Shown here one piece after another: positions 1 to 7,646 of a stretch of 64,000 nt of DNA. The DNA is from Streptomyces sp. SAI-135 (GTDB lineage: Bacteria > Actinomycetota > Actinomycetes > Streptomycetales > Streptomycetaceae), in the NCBI RefSeq assembly GCF_029893805.1, contig NZ_JARXYP010000002.1, positions 7,874,001 to 7,938,000 of the forward strand, given 5' to 3'. Position numbers and translations under genes: made by a program. The notes below the pieces were generated by a model that had not been told where the DNA came from, did not search any database, and was given only the letters and a program-made list of their open reading frames with translations. Each line of letters opens with the position of its first letter. Position 1 is the first letter of the stretch.

Positions 1-294
1 TCGCACCTCATCGTTCCCATCACCTTCAGCGTCGCGGGCGCCGGCCTCGGCACCGGCGCGGCGGCCGGACTGCGCGCCCTCGGGGCCGCCCGGCGCAGCC
101 TGCGCTGCCAGCTGTTCGCCTCCGCCTTCTACGTCGGCGGCGGGCTCGGCGGGGCGGCCCTGGCCGGCACGGTCGGCTCGGCCTGGGGCGTCGCCGCCGC
201 GACCGTCGGCGGCTCGGCCGTGTGGTGGCTGCAACTGCGGTCCGCCCTGCGCGAGCGCCACCACGAATCCGTTCCCGAAGTGAGGACCTCATGA
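1..294 (+). CDS. C-terminal end of a polysaccharide flippase-like membrane protein (partial)
   Basis: An open frame enters from the left edge and stops at TGA 292-294. The 97 visible residues are rich in Gly, Ala and Leu and form two or three hydrophobic stretches (for example FYVGGGLGGAALAGTV and WGVAAATVGGSAVWWL), with an Arg-rich loop (AARRSLRC) between them and a short charged tail. This fits the last membrane segments of an oligosaccharide or polysaccharide exporter of the MATE/Wzx class. Its stop overlaps the start of the glycosyltransferase gene as ATGA, so the two are translationally coupled and a role in exporting a surface glycan is likely. The family call is inference from composition and context, because most of the protein lies outside the window. 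Confidence 0.55.
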   Translation, partial: SHLIVPITFSVAGAGLGTGAAAGLRALGAARRSLRCQLFASAFYVGGGLGGAALAGTVGSAWGVAAATVGGSAVWWLQLRSALRERHHESVPEVRTS

Positions 295-1238
295 CCGACC
301 GACCCAGACTGAGCATCGGCCTGCCCGTGTACAACGGCGAGGAGTACCTGGCCGAATCGCTCGACGCGCTGCTCGGCCAGACCTACGAGGACTTCGAACT
401 GGTCATCTCCGACAACGCCTCGACCGACGGCACCGAGGAGATCTGCCGCAAGTACCTCGCCCAGGACTCGCGCATCCGGTACATCAGGCTGCCCCGGAAC
501 ATCGGCGCGACACCGAACCACAACAAGGTGCTCGACGAGGCCCGCGGCGAGCTGTTCAAGTGGGCCTCGCACGACGACCTCTACGGCCGCGACCTGCTGC
601 GGCGCTGCATCGAGGCACTGGACGAACGTCCGGACGTGATCCTCGCCCACACCGACCAGGCGGTCATCGACGGCGACGGCCAGGTGAAGGTCCCCTACGA
701 GTACACGCTCGCCACCGACTCGCCGCACGCACCGGACCGCTTCCGCAGTCTGCTGTTCGAGCCCGGCGGCGACGACTTCTACGGGGTGATGCGGACCGAC
801 GTGCTGCGCCGGGTCAAGCCGATGGACAGTTACCACCACGCGGACCGCACGTACGTCGCCGAGATCACCCTGCACGGGCGCTTCCACCAGGTGCCGGAGC
901 TGCTGTACTTCCGCCGCGACCACCCCACCCGCGCCGAACGCGCGAACCCGTCGAAGCGGTCCCGGTGCGTCAACCTGGACCCGCGCCGGGCGGGCCTGCT
1001 GCACCCGACGCCCCGGCTGCTCGCCGAGTACGTCTGGGGCTTCGCCTCGGCGATCCGGCGGGCCCCGCTGTCCGCGGCCGACCGGCGCGAGTGCTACCGC
1101 CACCTGGCCGCGTGGATGACCAGCCGGGTCCGGCCGGGCGCCGGTGAGCGGGTCGAGGACCGCGCCCCGGTCGACCCGGCCAAGCTGACCGTCTCGGTCG
1201 ATGCCCTCGTCGCCGGCCGTGAAGGGAGGGGGGCATGA
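291..1238 (+). CDS. Family 2 glycosyltransferase
   Basis: A 315-residue GT-A-fold glycosyltransferase, expected to be cytoplasmic and to move a sugar from a nucleotide donor onto a lipid-linked glycan. The N-terminus has the GT2 signature LSIGLPVYNGEEYL, followed by LVISDNASTDGT, and a metal-binding HDD in WASHDDLYG near residue 95. The ATG at 291 overlaps the preceding stop (ATGA), and the gene in turn overlaps the next start at 1235. The upstream open frame from 222 is the preceding gene in another frame, so 291 is chosen. Acceptor and donor cannot be read from the sequence. Confidence 0.88.
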   Translation: MTDRPRLSIGLPVYNGEEYLAESLDALLGQTYEDFELVISDNASTDGTEEICRKYLAQDSRIRYIRLPRNIGATPNHNKVLDEARGELFKWASHDDLYGRDLLRRCIEALDERPDVILAHTDQAVIDGDGQVKVPYEYTLATDSPHAPDRFRSLLFEPGGDDFYGVMRTDVLRRVKPMDSYHHADRTYVAEITLHGRFHQVPELLYFRRDHPTRAERANPSKRSRCVNLDPRRAGLLHPTPRLLAEYVWGFASAIRRAPLSAADRRECYRHLAAWMTSRVRPGAGERVEDRAPVDPAKLTVSVDALVAGREGRGA

Positions 1239-2467
1239 CGCCGAAGGACGGGACCCCGGCTCGCGTCGGGGTGTTCGGCCTGCTCGGCTCCGGCAACCTC
1301 GGCAACGACGGGTCGCTCGAAGCTGTCCTTCGCTACCTCCGCGCCGAGCATCCGCAAGCGGCCGTCGACGCCCTGTGCGGTGGACCCGAGGCCGTCACGG
1401 CCCGGTTCGGGATCCCCGCGACACGGCTGCACTGGTACCGCGGGGAGTACCGGACCGCGTCCCGCGCCGCGGCGATCGCGGGCAAGGGCGTGGGCAAACT
1501 CCTCGACGTCTTCCGCACCGCCGCCTGGGTGCGCCGGCACGACGTGGTGATCGTGCCGGGCATGGGGGTCCTGGAGGCCACGCTGCCGCTGCGGCCCTGG
1601 GGCTTCCCCTACTCGCTGTTCCTGCTCTGCGCGAGCGGCCGGCTGCTGGGCACCCGGGTCGCGCTGGTCAGCGTCGGCGCCGCCGAGATCAGGAACCGCC
1701 CGACCCGGGCCCTGGTGCGCTGGTCGGCACGGCTCGCCGCGTACCGCTCGTACCGGGACGACCAGTCCCGCGACGCGATGCGGGCGATGGGCGTGGACAC
1801 CGCGCGCGACGAGGTCTACCCGGACCTCGCGTTCCACCTGCCCGCGCCGCGGACGGGCGAGCCCACCGGCACACCGAGCCCCGTCTGCCTGGGCGTCATG
1901 GACTTCCACGGAGGCAACGACGACCGCGACCGGGCCGAGGAGATCCACCGGCGCTACCTCGACGGGACGATCACGTTCGTCCGCGCGCTCGTCGCGGAGG
2001 GCAGACCGGTCCGGCTCCTCACCGGCGACGAGTGCGACCTGTCGGTGGTCGCCGCGATCCTCGACGCCGTCGACTCACCGCTGGTCACCGCGGCCGAACC
2101 GGCCTCGCTGGCCGACCTGATGGACGAGATGGCGGCCGCCGACACCGTGGTGGCCGTCCGCTACCACAACCTGATCTGCGCGCTGAAGACCGCAACGCCC
2201 GTGCTCGCCGTGTCCTACGCGGCGAAGAGCGACGCGCTCATGGACCGGATGGGCCTCGGCACGTACTGCCACCCGGCCCGCGAGGTCGACGCCGACCGGC
2301 TCCTCGAACAGTTCCGGGACCTGGAGAAGCACGCGGTCGAGGTACGGCGGACCCTCACCGAGCGCAACCGGGTCGCCGCAGAGCAACTCGCCCAGCAGTT
2401 CACCGCCTTGACCACGACCCTGTTCCCGGCGGACTCCCACGCCCACGCCCCGCGGAAGGCCCCATGA
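1235..2467 (+). CDS. Polysaccharide pyruvyl transferase family protein
   Basis: This 410-residue protein has the family's N-terminal glycine-rich loop (GLLGSGNLGNDGSLEAV, residues about 12-28) and C-terminal GT-B-like motifs, including AVRYHNLICAL, where the invariant Arg and His lie. Family members transfer pyruvate from phosphoenolpyruvate to a sugar hydroxyl, making an acidic ketal on a surface glycan; some paralogues are amidases or phosphotransfer-related, so the exact reaction is not certain. It is the third gene of an overlapping run (ATGA at both ends), which places it in the surface-glycan pathway. Confidence 0.85.
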   Translation: MTPKDGTPARVGVFGLLGSGNLGNDGSLEAVLRYLRAEHPQAAVDALCGGPEAVTARFGIPATRLHWYRGEYRTASRAAAIAGKGVGKLLDVFRTAAWVRRHDVVIVPGMGVLEATLPLRPWGFPYSLFLLCASGRLLGTRVALVSVGAAEIRNRPTRALVRWSARLAAYRSYRDDQSRDAMRAMGVDTARDEVYPDLAFHLPAPRTGEPTGTPSPVCLGVMDFHGGNDDRDRAEEIHRRYLDGTITFVRALVAEGRPVRLLTGDECDLSVVAAILDAVDSPLVTAAEPASLADLMDEMAAADTVVAVRYHNLICALKTATPVLAVSYAAKSDALMDRMGLGTYCHPAREVDADRLLEQFRDLEKHAVEVRRTLTERNRVAAEQLAQQFTALTTTLFPADSHAHAPRKAP

Positions 2468-3015
2468 AAGCGACCCAAGTCCCGGAGATCGCCGGCGCGT
2501 ACCTGTTCGAGCCGACTCCGTTCTCCGATGAACGCGGCTTCTTCAGCCGCACCTTCGACGTCGACGTGTTCCGCTCGGTGGGCCTCGACCCGCACGCCTT
2601 CGTCCAGGACAGCGTGTCCCGCTCGGTCCGGGGCGTGCTGCGCGGCCTGCACCTGCGCTCCGGCGCCGGCGAGGCCAAGCTGGTGCGGTGCTCGTACGGC
2701 GAGATCTTCGACGTCGTCGTCGATCTGCGGCCCGACTCGCCGACGTACCGGAACCGGGCCTTCTTCGAGCTGTCCGGCGAGACGCAGAAGAGCGTCTACA
2801 TCCCGGCGGGATGCGCCCACGGCTTCCAGGCTCTTACCGAACTCGCGGACACCTCTTACCGTATCGACCGTGAGCACGATCCGTCCGAGGACGTGACGAT
2901 CGCCTTCGACGACCCGGAACTCGCCATTCCCTGGCCGCTACCGGTCACCTCGATGTCCCCACGCGACCGTGAGGCCCCGAGCCTCGCCGACGTCCTCAAG
3001 CACACGGAAAGGTGA
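2464..3015 (+). CDS. dTDP-4-dehydrorhamnose 3,5-epimerase-like cupin (RmlC family)
   Basis: A 183-residue single-domain protein of normal RmlC length. Visible motifs are FSDERGFFSRTF, SVRGVLRGLHLRSG (with the catalytic-type His), the SYGEIFDVVVDLR strand and IPAGCAHGFQAL. RmlC enzymes epimerise C3 and C5 of dTDP-4-keto-6-deoxyglucose. The RGLHLR sequence replaces the usual RGLHYQ, so a related keto-sugar epimerase is possible. The ATG at 2464 overlaps the pyruvyl transferase stop. No rmlA, rmlB or rmlD is in this window, so the substrate must come from genes elsewhere or to the left. Confidence 0.85.
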   Translation: MKATQVPEIAGAYLFEPTPFSDERGFFSRTFDVDVFRSVGLDPHAFVQDSVSRSVRGVLRGLHLRSGAGEAKLVRCSYGEIFDVVVDLRPDSPTYRNRAFFELSGETQKSVYIPAGCAHGFQALTELADTSYRIDREHDPSEDVTIAFDDPELAIPWPLPVTSMSPRDREAPSLADVLKHTER

Positions 3016-3022
3016 AGTCGGC

Positions 3023-4348
3023 TTGCCCAGCGAAGACTTCCGACTGCCCCGGTCGCGTGCGGCCAACGAACGGCTCCACGCCCTGATCCCCGGCGGCGCC
3101 CACACCTACGCCAAGGGCGACGACCAGTACCCCGAGAACCTGGCCCCGGTCATCAGCCACGGCCGCGGTGCCCATGTGTGGGACGTGGACGGCAACCGGT
3201 ACATCGAGTACGGGTCCGGCCTGCGGTCGGTCAGCCTCGGACACGCCCACCCACGGGTGACCGAGGCGGTGCGGCGGGAGATCGACCGCGGCAGCAACTT
3301 CGTCCGGCCGTCGATGGTGGAGGTCGAGGCCGCGGAACGCTTCCTGGCCACGGTGCCGACCGCCGAGATGGTGAAGTTCGCGAAGAACGGCTCCGACGCC
3401 ACCACGGCGGCCGTACGCCTGGCCCGTGCCGCCACCGGGCGCCGACGGGTGGCCCTCTGCGCCGACCATCCGTTCTTCTCCACCGACGACTGGTTCATCG
3501 GCACCACACCGATGTCCGCCGGCATCCCGGAGACGACCAACGAGCTCACGGTGGCCTTCCCCTACGGCGACCTGGCGGCCACGGAGGAACTGCTCACCCG
3601 GTACCAGGACGACATCGCCTGTCTGATCCTCGAACCCGCCACCCACACCGAGCCGCCGCCCGGATACCTCGCCGGTATGCGCGAACTGGCCGACCGGCAC
3701 GGCTGCGTCCTGATCTTCGACGAGATGATCACCGGCTTCCGCTGGTCCGAGGCGGGCGCCCAGGGCCTGTACGGCGTGGTCCCCGACCTCTCGACCTTCG
3801 GCAAGGCGCTGGGCAACGGATTCGCCGTCTCCGCACTGGCCGGACGCCGCGAGCTGATGGAGCGGGGCGGGCTGCGGCACGACGACGAGCGGGTGTTCCT
3901 GCTGTCCACCACGCACGGCGCGGAGACGCACTCGCTGGCCGCCGCGATGGCCGTGCAGACCGTCTACGCCGAAGAGGGCGTCACCGCGCGGCTGCACACC
4001 CTCGGCGAGCGGCTGGCCGCCGGTGTCCGCGACGCGGCGGCCGGCATGGGCGTCGGCGATCACGTCGTCGTCCGGGGCCGGGCCAGCAACCTGGTCTTCG
4101 CGACCCTCGACGAGAACGGGCAGCCGTCACAGGAGTACCGCACCCTGTTCCTGCGCCGGCTCCTCGCGGGCGGGGTGCTGGCCCCGTCGTTCGTGGTGAG
4201 CAGCGCGCTCAGCGACGCCGACATCGATCACACCGTCGACGTGGTCGCCCAGGCGTGCGCGGTGTACCGGAAGGCACTGGACGCCGCCGACCCCACCCCG
4301 TGGATGGGCGGGCGGCCGGTGAAGCCGGTGTTCCGACGCCTGGCGTGA
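3023..4348 (+). CDS. Class III PLP aminotransferase, glutamate-1-semialdehyde aminomutase-like
   Basis: A 441-residue type I-fold PLP enzyme. It shows the PLP-pyridine motif LIFDEMITGFR and the Schiff-base lysine in TFGKALGNGF, plus the N-terminal GSA motif RLHALIPGGAHTY. Length and layout match GSA aminomutases, but the position after an RmlC-like epimerase in a glycan cluster suggests an amination or aminomutation step on a sugar or polyol rather than haem synthesis (inference). I chose the TTG at 3023 because AGGTGA at 3010-3015 sits seven bases upstream and overlaps the epimerase stop; an upstream ATG at 2969 would lie deep inside the epimerase. It is the last gene of the + strand glycan operon. 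Confidence 0.85.
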   Translation: MPSEDFRLPRSRAANERLHALIPGGAHTYAKGDDQYPENLAPVISHGRGAHVWDVDGNRYIEYGSGLRSVSLGHAHPRVTEAVRREIDRGSNFVRPSMVEVEAAERFLATVPTAEMVKFAKNGSDATTAAVRLARAATGRRRVALCADHPFFSTDDWFIGTTPMSAGIPETTNELTVAFPYGDLAATEELLTRYQDDIACLILEPATHTEPPPGYLAGMRELADRHGCVLIFDEMITGFRWSEAGAQGLYGVVPDLSTFGKALGNGFAVSALAGRRELMERGGLRHDDERVFLLSTTHGAETHSLAAAMAVQTVYAEEGVTARLHTLGERLAAGVRDAAAGMGVGDHVVVRGRASNLVFATLDENGQPSQEYRTLFLRRLLAGGVLAPSFVVSSALSDADIDHTVDVVAQACAVYRKALDAADPTPWMGGRPVKPVFRRLA

Positions 4349-4350
4349 CG

Positions 4351-5037
4351 TCAGCGGTGCTCTCGCCGACCGGCGCCGGCCGACCGGTCCACCCACCGGT
4401 CGGCCGCCGTGTCGACGAGCCACGCGGTCACCGGCAGCACCGCCAGCGCGGTGCACCAGCCACCCAGCGCGTCGGTCGAATAGTGTGCGCCCAGCGCGAC
4501 CTGCGCCCATCCCATCGCGGCGCCGGCGACCAGCGTCACGGCGAGCACGAGTGACGTGCCGGCCGTACCGCCGAGGCCGAGCCGGTCGGTCGCGAGCAGC
4601 CCCGCGACGAAGGCGATCGCCGTGAGGAAGGCCGTGTGTCCGCTCGGGTAGGACAGGTTCTCGGCGCCGTGGATGGTGCGGCCCACCAGGTGCTTGAGCA
4701 GCGTCGCGGTTCCCACGGCGAGGCCGGCGCCGGCCACCGCGAGCACGGCCGCACGAGGGCGCCGAAGCAGCAGGCAGCCCGTCACGGCGGCCACGACCAC
4801 CATCACCGATCCCGTGGGTTCCCCGAGAAAGTCCAGGCTGTGGGCGAGGTACCGCAACGGAGGCCGCACGCTGTCCGCCGTCGGCGGGACGATCCACCTG
4901 TCCACCCTGCCGGGTCGGCTGTCGCCGGCGTACCGGACGGCGAGTGCGGCGACCACCAGCGCGGCGAGAGCCGCGACCAGCCCGAGCCGCGCGCGCAGCG
5001 ACGGCGGCAGCACGGCGGTCGTCGGCCGGCCGGTCAA
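4351..5037 (-). CDS. PAP2-family membrane phosphatase
   Basis: This 228-residue integral membrane protein has about six hydrophobic segments and the three phosphatase motifs of the PAP2/acidPPc family: K-x-x-x-x-R in LKHLVGRTIHG, the PSGHT motif (YPSGHTAFLTA) and the GAHYSTDALGG motif with the catalytic His and Asp. Such enzymes remove phosphate from lipid phosphates such as undecaprenyl pyrophosphate or phosphatidic acid on the outer membrane face. It converges on the glycan operon with only two bases between stops. A near-consensus promoter lies about 95 bases upstream (5140-5169). A role in lipid-carrier recycling for the neighbouring glycan pathway is inference. Confidence 0.88.
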   Translation of the reverse strand: MTGRPTTAVLPPSLRARLGLVAALAALVVAALAVRYAGDSRPGRVDRWIVPPTADSVRPPLRYLAHSLDFLGEPTGSVMVVVAAVTGCLLLRRPRAAVLAVAGAGLAVGTATLLKHLVGRTIHGAENLSYPSGHTAFLTAIAFVAGLLATDRLGLGGTAGTSLVLAVTLVAGAAMGWAQVALGAHYSTDALGGWCTALAVLPVTAWLVDTAADRWVDRSAGAGRREHR

Positions 5038-5139
5038 CCTCCCACCGCGTCCGGTCGAACCGCGGTCACCTTCTTGTCGCCCGTGATCATGGACGACACG
5101 CTATCGGAAGGCCCAGGCAGCCGGGCAGGATGCCGAAAT

Positions 5140-5169
5140 ATTATACGTTTTGATGGGAATGGGCGTCAT
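5140..5169 (-). promoter_or_regulatory. Near-consensus sigma-70-type promoter for the PAP2 gene
   Basis: On the minus strand ATGACG (5169-5164) is followed by an 18-base spacer and a perfect TATAAT (5145-5140). It lies in an unusually AT-rich stretch for this genome. The -35 overlaps the stop codon of the acetyltransferase gene upstream. The predicted transcript would start near 5133, leaving about 95 bases before the ATG. Confidence 0.55.
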
Positions 5170-5789
5170 GCGCGCTCCACGAGGTGGCCGTCCCTCTCGT
5201 CGTACAGCGCACCCGTCTGCGGACACTCCCAGGCATCCGGCTCGCCCTGCCGCTCCACCAGTCGTACGCCGGCCCGCCCCACCCAGCCGATGCGGCGCGC
5301 CGGAACACCGGCCACGAGGGCGTGGTCGGGCACGTCGCGGCTCACCACGGCACCCGCCGCGACCAGCGCCCAGCGGCCGATCCGTACGGGTGCCACGCAC
5401 ACCGAACGGGCCCCGAGTGACGCCCCTTCGGCGACCTCCACGGCCACGGGCTGCCAGTCGCCGCCGCGCTTGAGCTGTCCCTCCGGGGTCACCGACCGCG
5501 GGTGGCAGTCGTTGGTGAGGACCGCCGCAGGCCCGACGAACACCCCGTCGCCGAGCACCGCGGGCTCGTAGACCAGGGCGTGGTTCTGGAGTTTGACGTT
5601 GTCGCCGATCCGCACCCCCGGACCCACGTACGCACCCCGGCCCACGACGCACCCGCTCCCCAGCCGGGCGTTCTCGCGGATCTGGGCCAGGTCCCAGACC
5701 GTCGTCCCCTCGCCGAGCACCGCGGTCTCGTCGACCTGGGCGCTCGGCCGTACCCTCACGCCGGGCTCAGGCGAGGTGGGGGTCGACAT
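5166..5789 (-). CDS. Left-handed beta-helix (hexapeptide) N-acetyltransferase, WbpD/WlbB-like
   Basis: A 207-residue protein made of hexapeptide repeats (V-x-E-T-A-V, G-x-V-V-G-R-G, I-G-D-N-V-K and so on) coiling through most of its length. The segment KLQNHALVYEPAVLGDGVF and the later NDCHPR resemble bacterial acyltransferases that acetylate amino groups of nucleotide-linked sugars. The cofactor would be acetyl-CoA. The ATG at 5789 is chosen because the hexapeptide fold begins soon after it; it overlaps the end of the dehydrogenase gene by 23 bases, so the two are co-transcribed. The C-terminal extension after residue 170 (GWVGRAGVRL and a possible Cys in AWECPQ) is additional to the helix. 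Substrate unknown. Confidence 0.82.
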   Translation of the reverse strand: MSTPTSPEPGVRVRPSAQVDETAVLGEGTTVWDLAQIRENARLGSGCVVGRGAYVGPGVRIGDNVKLQNHALVYEPAVLGDGVFVGPAAVLTNDCHPRSVTPEGQLKRGGDWQPVAVEVAEGASLGARSVCVAPVRIGRWALVAAGAVVSRDVPDHALVAGVPARRIGWVGRAGVRLVERQGEPDAWECPQTGALYDERDGHLVERA

Positions 5790-6783
5790 GGATCTTCGGG
5801 CCCGGGCCGGCGCCGGGTGGCCGCTCCCCGGCGAGTACGGCACCGATCGCGTCCAGCGCGACGGTCGCGGCCACGAGCGGCCTCGGGTCGATGACCTTCT
5901 CGGCGTACGCCTCGATCGTGGCGGCGAGCCCGGGGGAGGCCGACAGGATCCCGACCGCCGTCACGTCCTTCAGGACGAGCGCGCGGGTGTCGATCCTGCT
6001 GGGCTCACCGGCCAGCCCGATGTACACGAGCCGGCCGCCCGGCTCGACCAACTCCTGGGCCAGCTCGGGCAGATGGACCGCGTTGGTGGCGTCCACGACC
6101 GCGTCGAACGGCAGGTCCGGCAGCGTGGCCTCGCGCCAGGCGTGCGGGAAGCCCAGTGAGCGTGCGAAGGCGAGGGAGTCCTCGGTCGCGCCCATGAGGT
6201 GCACCTCCGCACCGGCGGCCCGGGCGAAGAGGGCGACCAGCAGACCGATGGTGCCGGGGCCCAGCACCAGGACCCGGTCGCCGGGCCCGGCCCCGGTGGC
6301 CCGCGCGGCCCGCAGCGCAGTGCCGCCCGGCTCGACCAGAGCGCCCAGCTCCGGGTCCACGGAATCGGGCAGTGCGTACAACGAGCCGACCGGCACGGCG
6401 AGTTGTTCGGCCAGAGCCCCTGCTCGCCCGCCCCGGATGCCCACCTCCTGCCGCTTCTCGCAGACGTGCTGCCGCCCGCGCCGACAGCGGCGGCAGGTCC
6501 CGCAGCCGAGCATCGTGTCACCCATGACTCGGCGCCCGACCCACCCGGGATCGACCCCGGCGCCGACCGCGCGCACCCGGCCCGCCCACTCGTGGCCCAG
6601 CCGCATCGGATAGCCGGCGTGCCCCTGGTGCAGATAGGTCATGGCCCCTGTGAAGAACTCCAGATCGGTGCCGCACACCCCGACCCGCTCGACGTCGACG
6701 ACGACCTCACCGGCGGCGGCGACGGGCACCGGCACCTCCTGCACGGCGTACTCGCCGGGAGCCGTGAGGACGAAGGCGCGCAT
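5767..6783 (-). CDS. Zinc-dependent medium-chain dehydrogenase (sorbitol/threonine dehydrogenase-like)
   Basis: This 338-residue MDR-family oxidoreductase has the catalytic-zinc Cys in GVCGTDLEFF, the GHEWAGRV motif, a structural-zinc cluster with four cysteines in GCGTCRRCRRGRQHVC and the Rossmann loop VLGPGTIGLL. Members oxidise secondary alcohols of polyols, sugars or threonine with NAD(P). The ATG at 6783 shares its A with the TGA of the IclR gene (TGATG), so the regulator and enzyme are coupled. With the divergent IlvD/Edd-family dehydratase it suggests a sugar or sugar-acid oxidation route, for example dehydrogenation then dehydration to a 2-keto-3-deoxy acid (inference). Confidence 0.88.
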   Translation of the reverse strand: MRAFVLTAPGEYAVQEVPVPVAAAGEVVVDVERVGVCGTDLEFFTGAMTYLHQGHAGYPMRLGHEWAGRVRAVGAGVDPGWVGRRVMGDTMLGCGTCRRCRRGRQHVCEKRQEVGIRGGRAGALAEQLAVPVGSLYALPDSVDPELGALVEPGGTALRAARATGAGPGDRVLVLGPGTIGLLVALFARAAGAEVHLMGATEDSLAFARSLGFPHAWREATLPDLPFDAVVDATNAVHLPELAQELVEPGGRLVYIGLAGEPSRIDTRALVLKDVTAVGILSASPGLAATIEAYAEKVIDPRPLVAATVALDAIGAVLAGERPPGAGPGPKIHVDPHLA

Positions 6784-7595
6784 CAGAAGGGCTCCTTCAG
6801 GGGGCCGAGCGCCTCGCGGATCTCCTCCACCGCCTCCACCAGCACCCGCAGCGGGGTCCGGTACGCCAGCGCGCTCACGCTCACGGCCCCGGAGGGAGCC
6901 CGCGGCGAGGTGCCGTACACGGGCAGGGCGAGGCAGGTGACACCGGGCTCGTTCTCCTGGTCGTCCAGGGCGTACCCCCGCTCCCGCGCGTCCACCAGCT
7001 CGCGGTGCAGCTCCTCGGCCGTGCACCGGGTCCGGGGCGTCCGGCGTTCCGGGGGGACCTCGCCGATCCATCGCCGTACGGCGTCGAGGGTGCCCAACTC
7101 GTGGGCGAGCAGCACCTTTCCGACCCCCGTGGCATGGGCGGGGTTGCGGCCGCCGACCGTGGAGGTCAGCCGGACGGCACCGGTGGGCGGGTCGACCTTG
7201 GCGCGGTACACGACGTCTCGGCCGTCGAGGACGGCGTAGTGCGCGGTCTCCCCGAAGCGGGCGGCCAGTGACTCCAACAGCGGCCGCACCCGCACGTGTT
7301 CGGGGCGGGCTTCGTGATGGGCGAAGGCCATCCGCAGGAACTCGTCACCGAGCAGATAGCGGCCGCCGGGCTCCTGACCGGCGAGACCGGCCCGGCGCAG
7401 TGCGGCCAGGGCCCGGTGCACGGTCGGCTTGGGACTGCCGATCGCCCGGGTGAGCTCGTCCAGCGCCGCCCCGTCCGGATGCCGGGCCAGCTCCTTGAGC
7501 ACGGCGAGCACCCGGTCCGATCCCACCGGACGGCCGCCCTCCGCGCGGTTCGTGACGGGGGCTGCCGAAGCGGGGAAGCGCTGCGTATGCTGCAT
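6783..7595 (-). CDS. IclR-family transcriptional regulator
   Basis: A 270-residue regulator with an N-terminal winged helix-turn-helix (LDELTRAIGSPKPTVHRALAAL, residues about 41-62) and the C-terminal IclR effector domain (HATGVGKVLLAHE and later ENEPGVTCLALPVYG). IclR proteins usually act locally and bind palindromes in divergent regions. Here only 51 bases separate it from the dehydratase start, and an inverted repeat lies within them, so it probably controls the flanking dehydrogenase and dehydratase and itself. The ligand is likely a pathway intermediate but is not visible. Confidence 0.9.
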   Translation of the reverse strand: MQHTQRFPASAAPVTNRAEGGRPVGSDRVLAVLKELARHPDGAALDELTRAIGSPKPTVHRALAALRRAGLAGQEPGGRYLLGDEFLRMAFAHHEARPEHVRVRPLLESLAARFGETAHYAVLDGRDVVYRAKVDPPTGAVRLTSTVGGRNPAHATGVGKVLLAHELGTLDAVRRWIGEVPPERRTPRTRCTAEELHRELVDARERGYALDDQENEPGVTCLALPVYGTSPRAPSGAVSVSALAYRTPLRVLVEAVEEIREALGPLKEPF

Positions 7596-7599
7596 GGCG

Positions 7600-7634
7600 T
7601 TCCGGATAGTAGACCGCCGTACCGATTACCGGAA
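7600..7634. promoter_or_regulatory. Candidate IclR operator in the divergent region
   Basis: TTCCGG at 7600-7605 and its complement CCGGAA at 7629-7634 form an inverted repeat with a 23-base gap, centred between the IclR and dehydratase starts. Both arms lie where a repressor would block either gene. The inner bases match only partly, so this is a modest candidate. Confidence 0.35.
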
Positions 7635-7646
7635 AGAGCACCGGCG

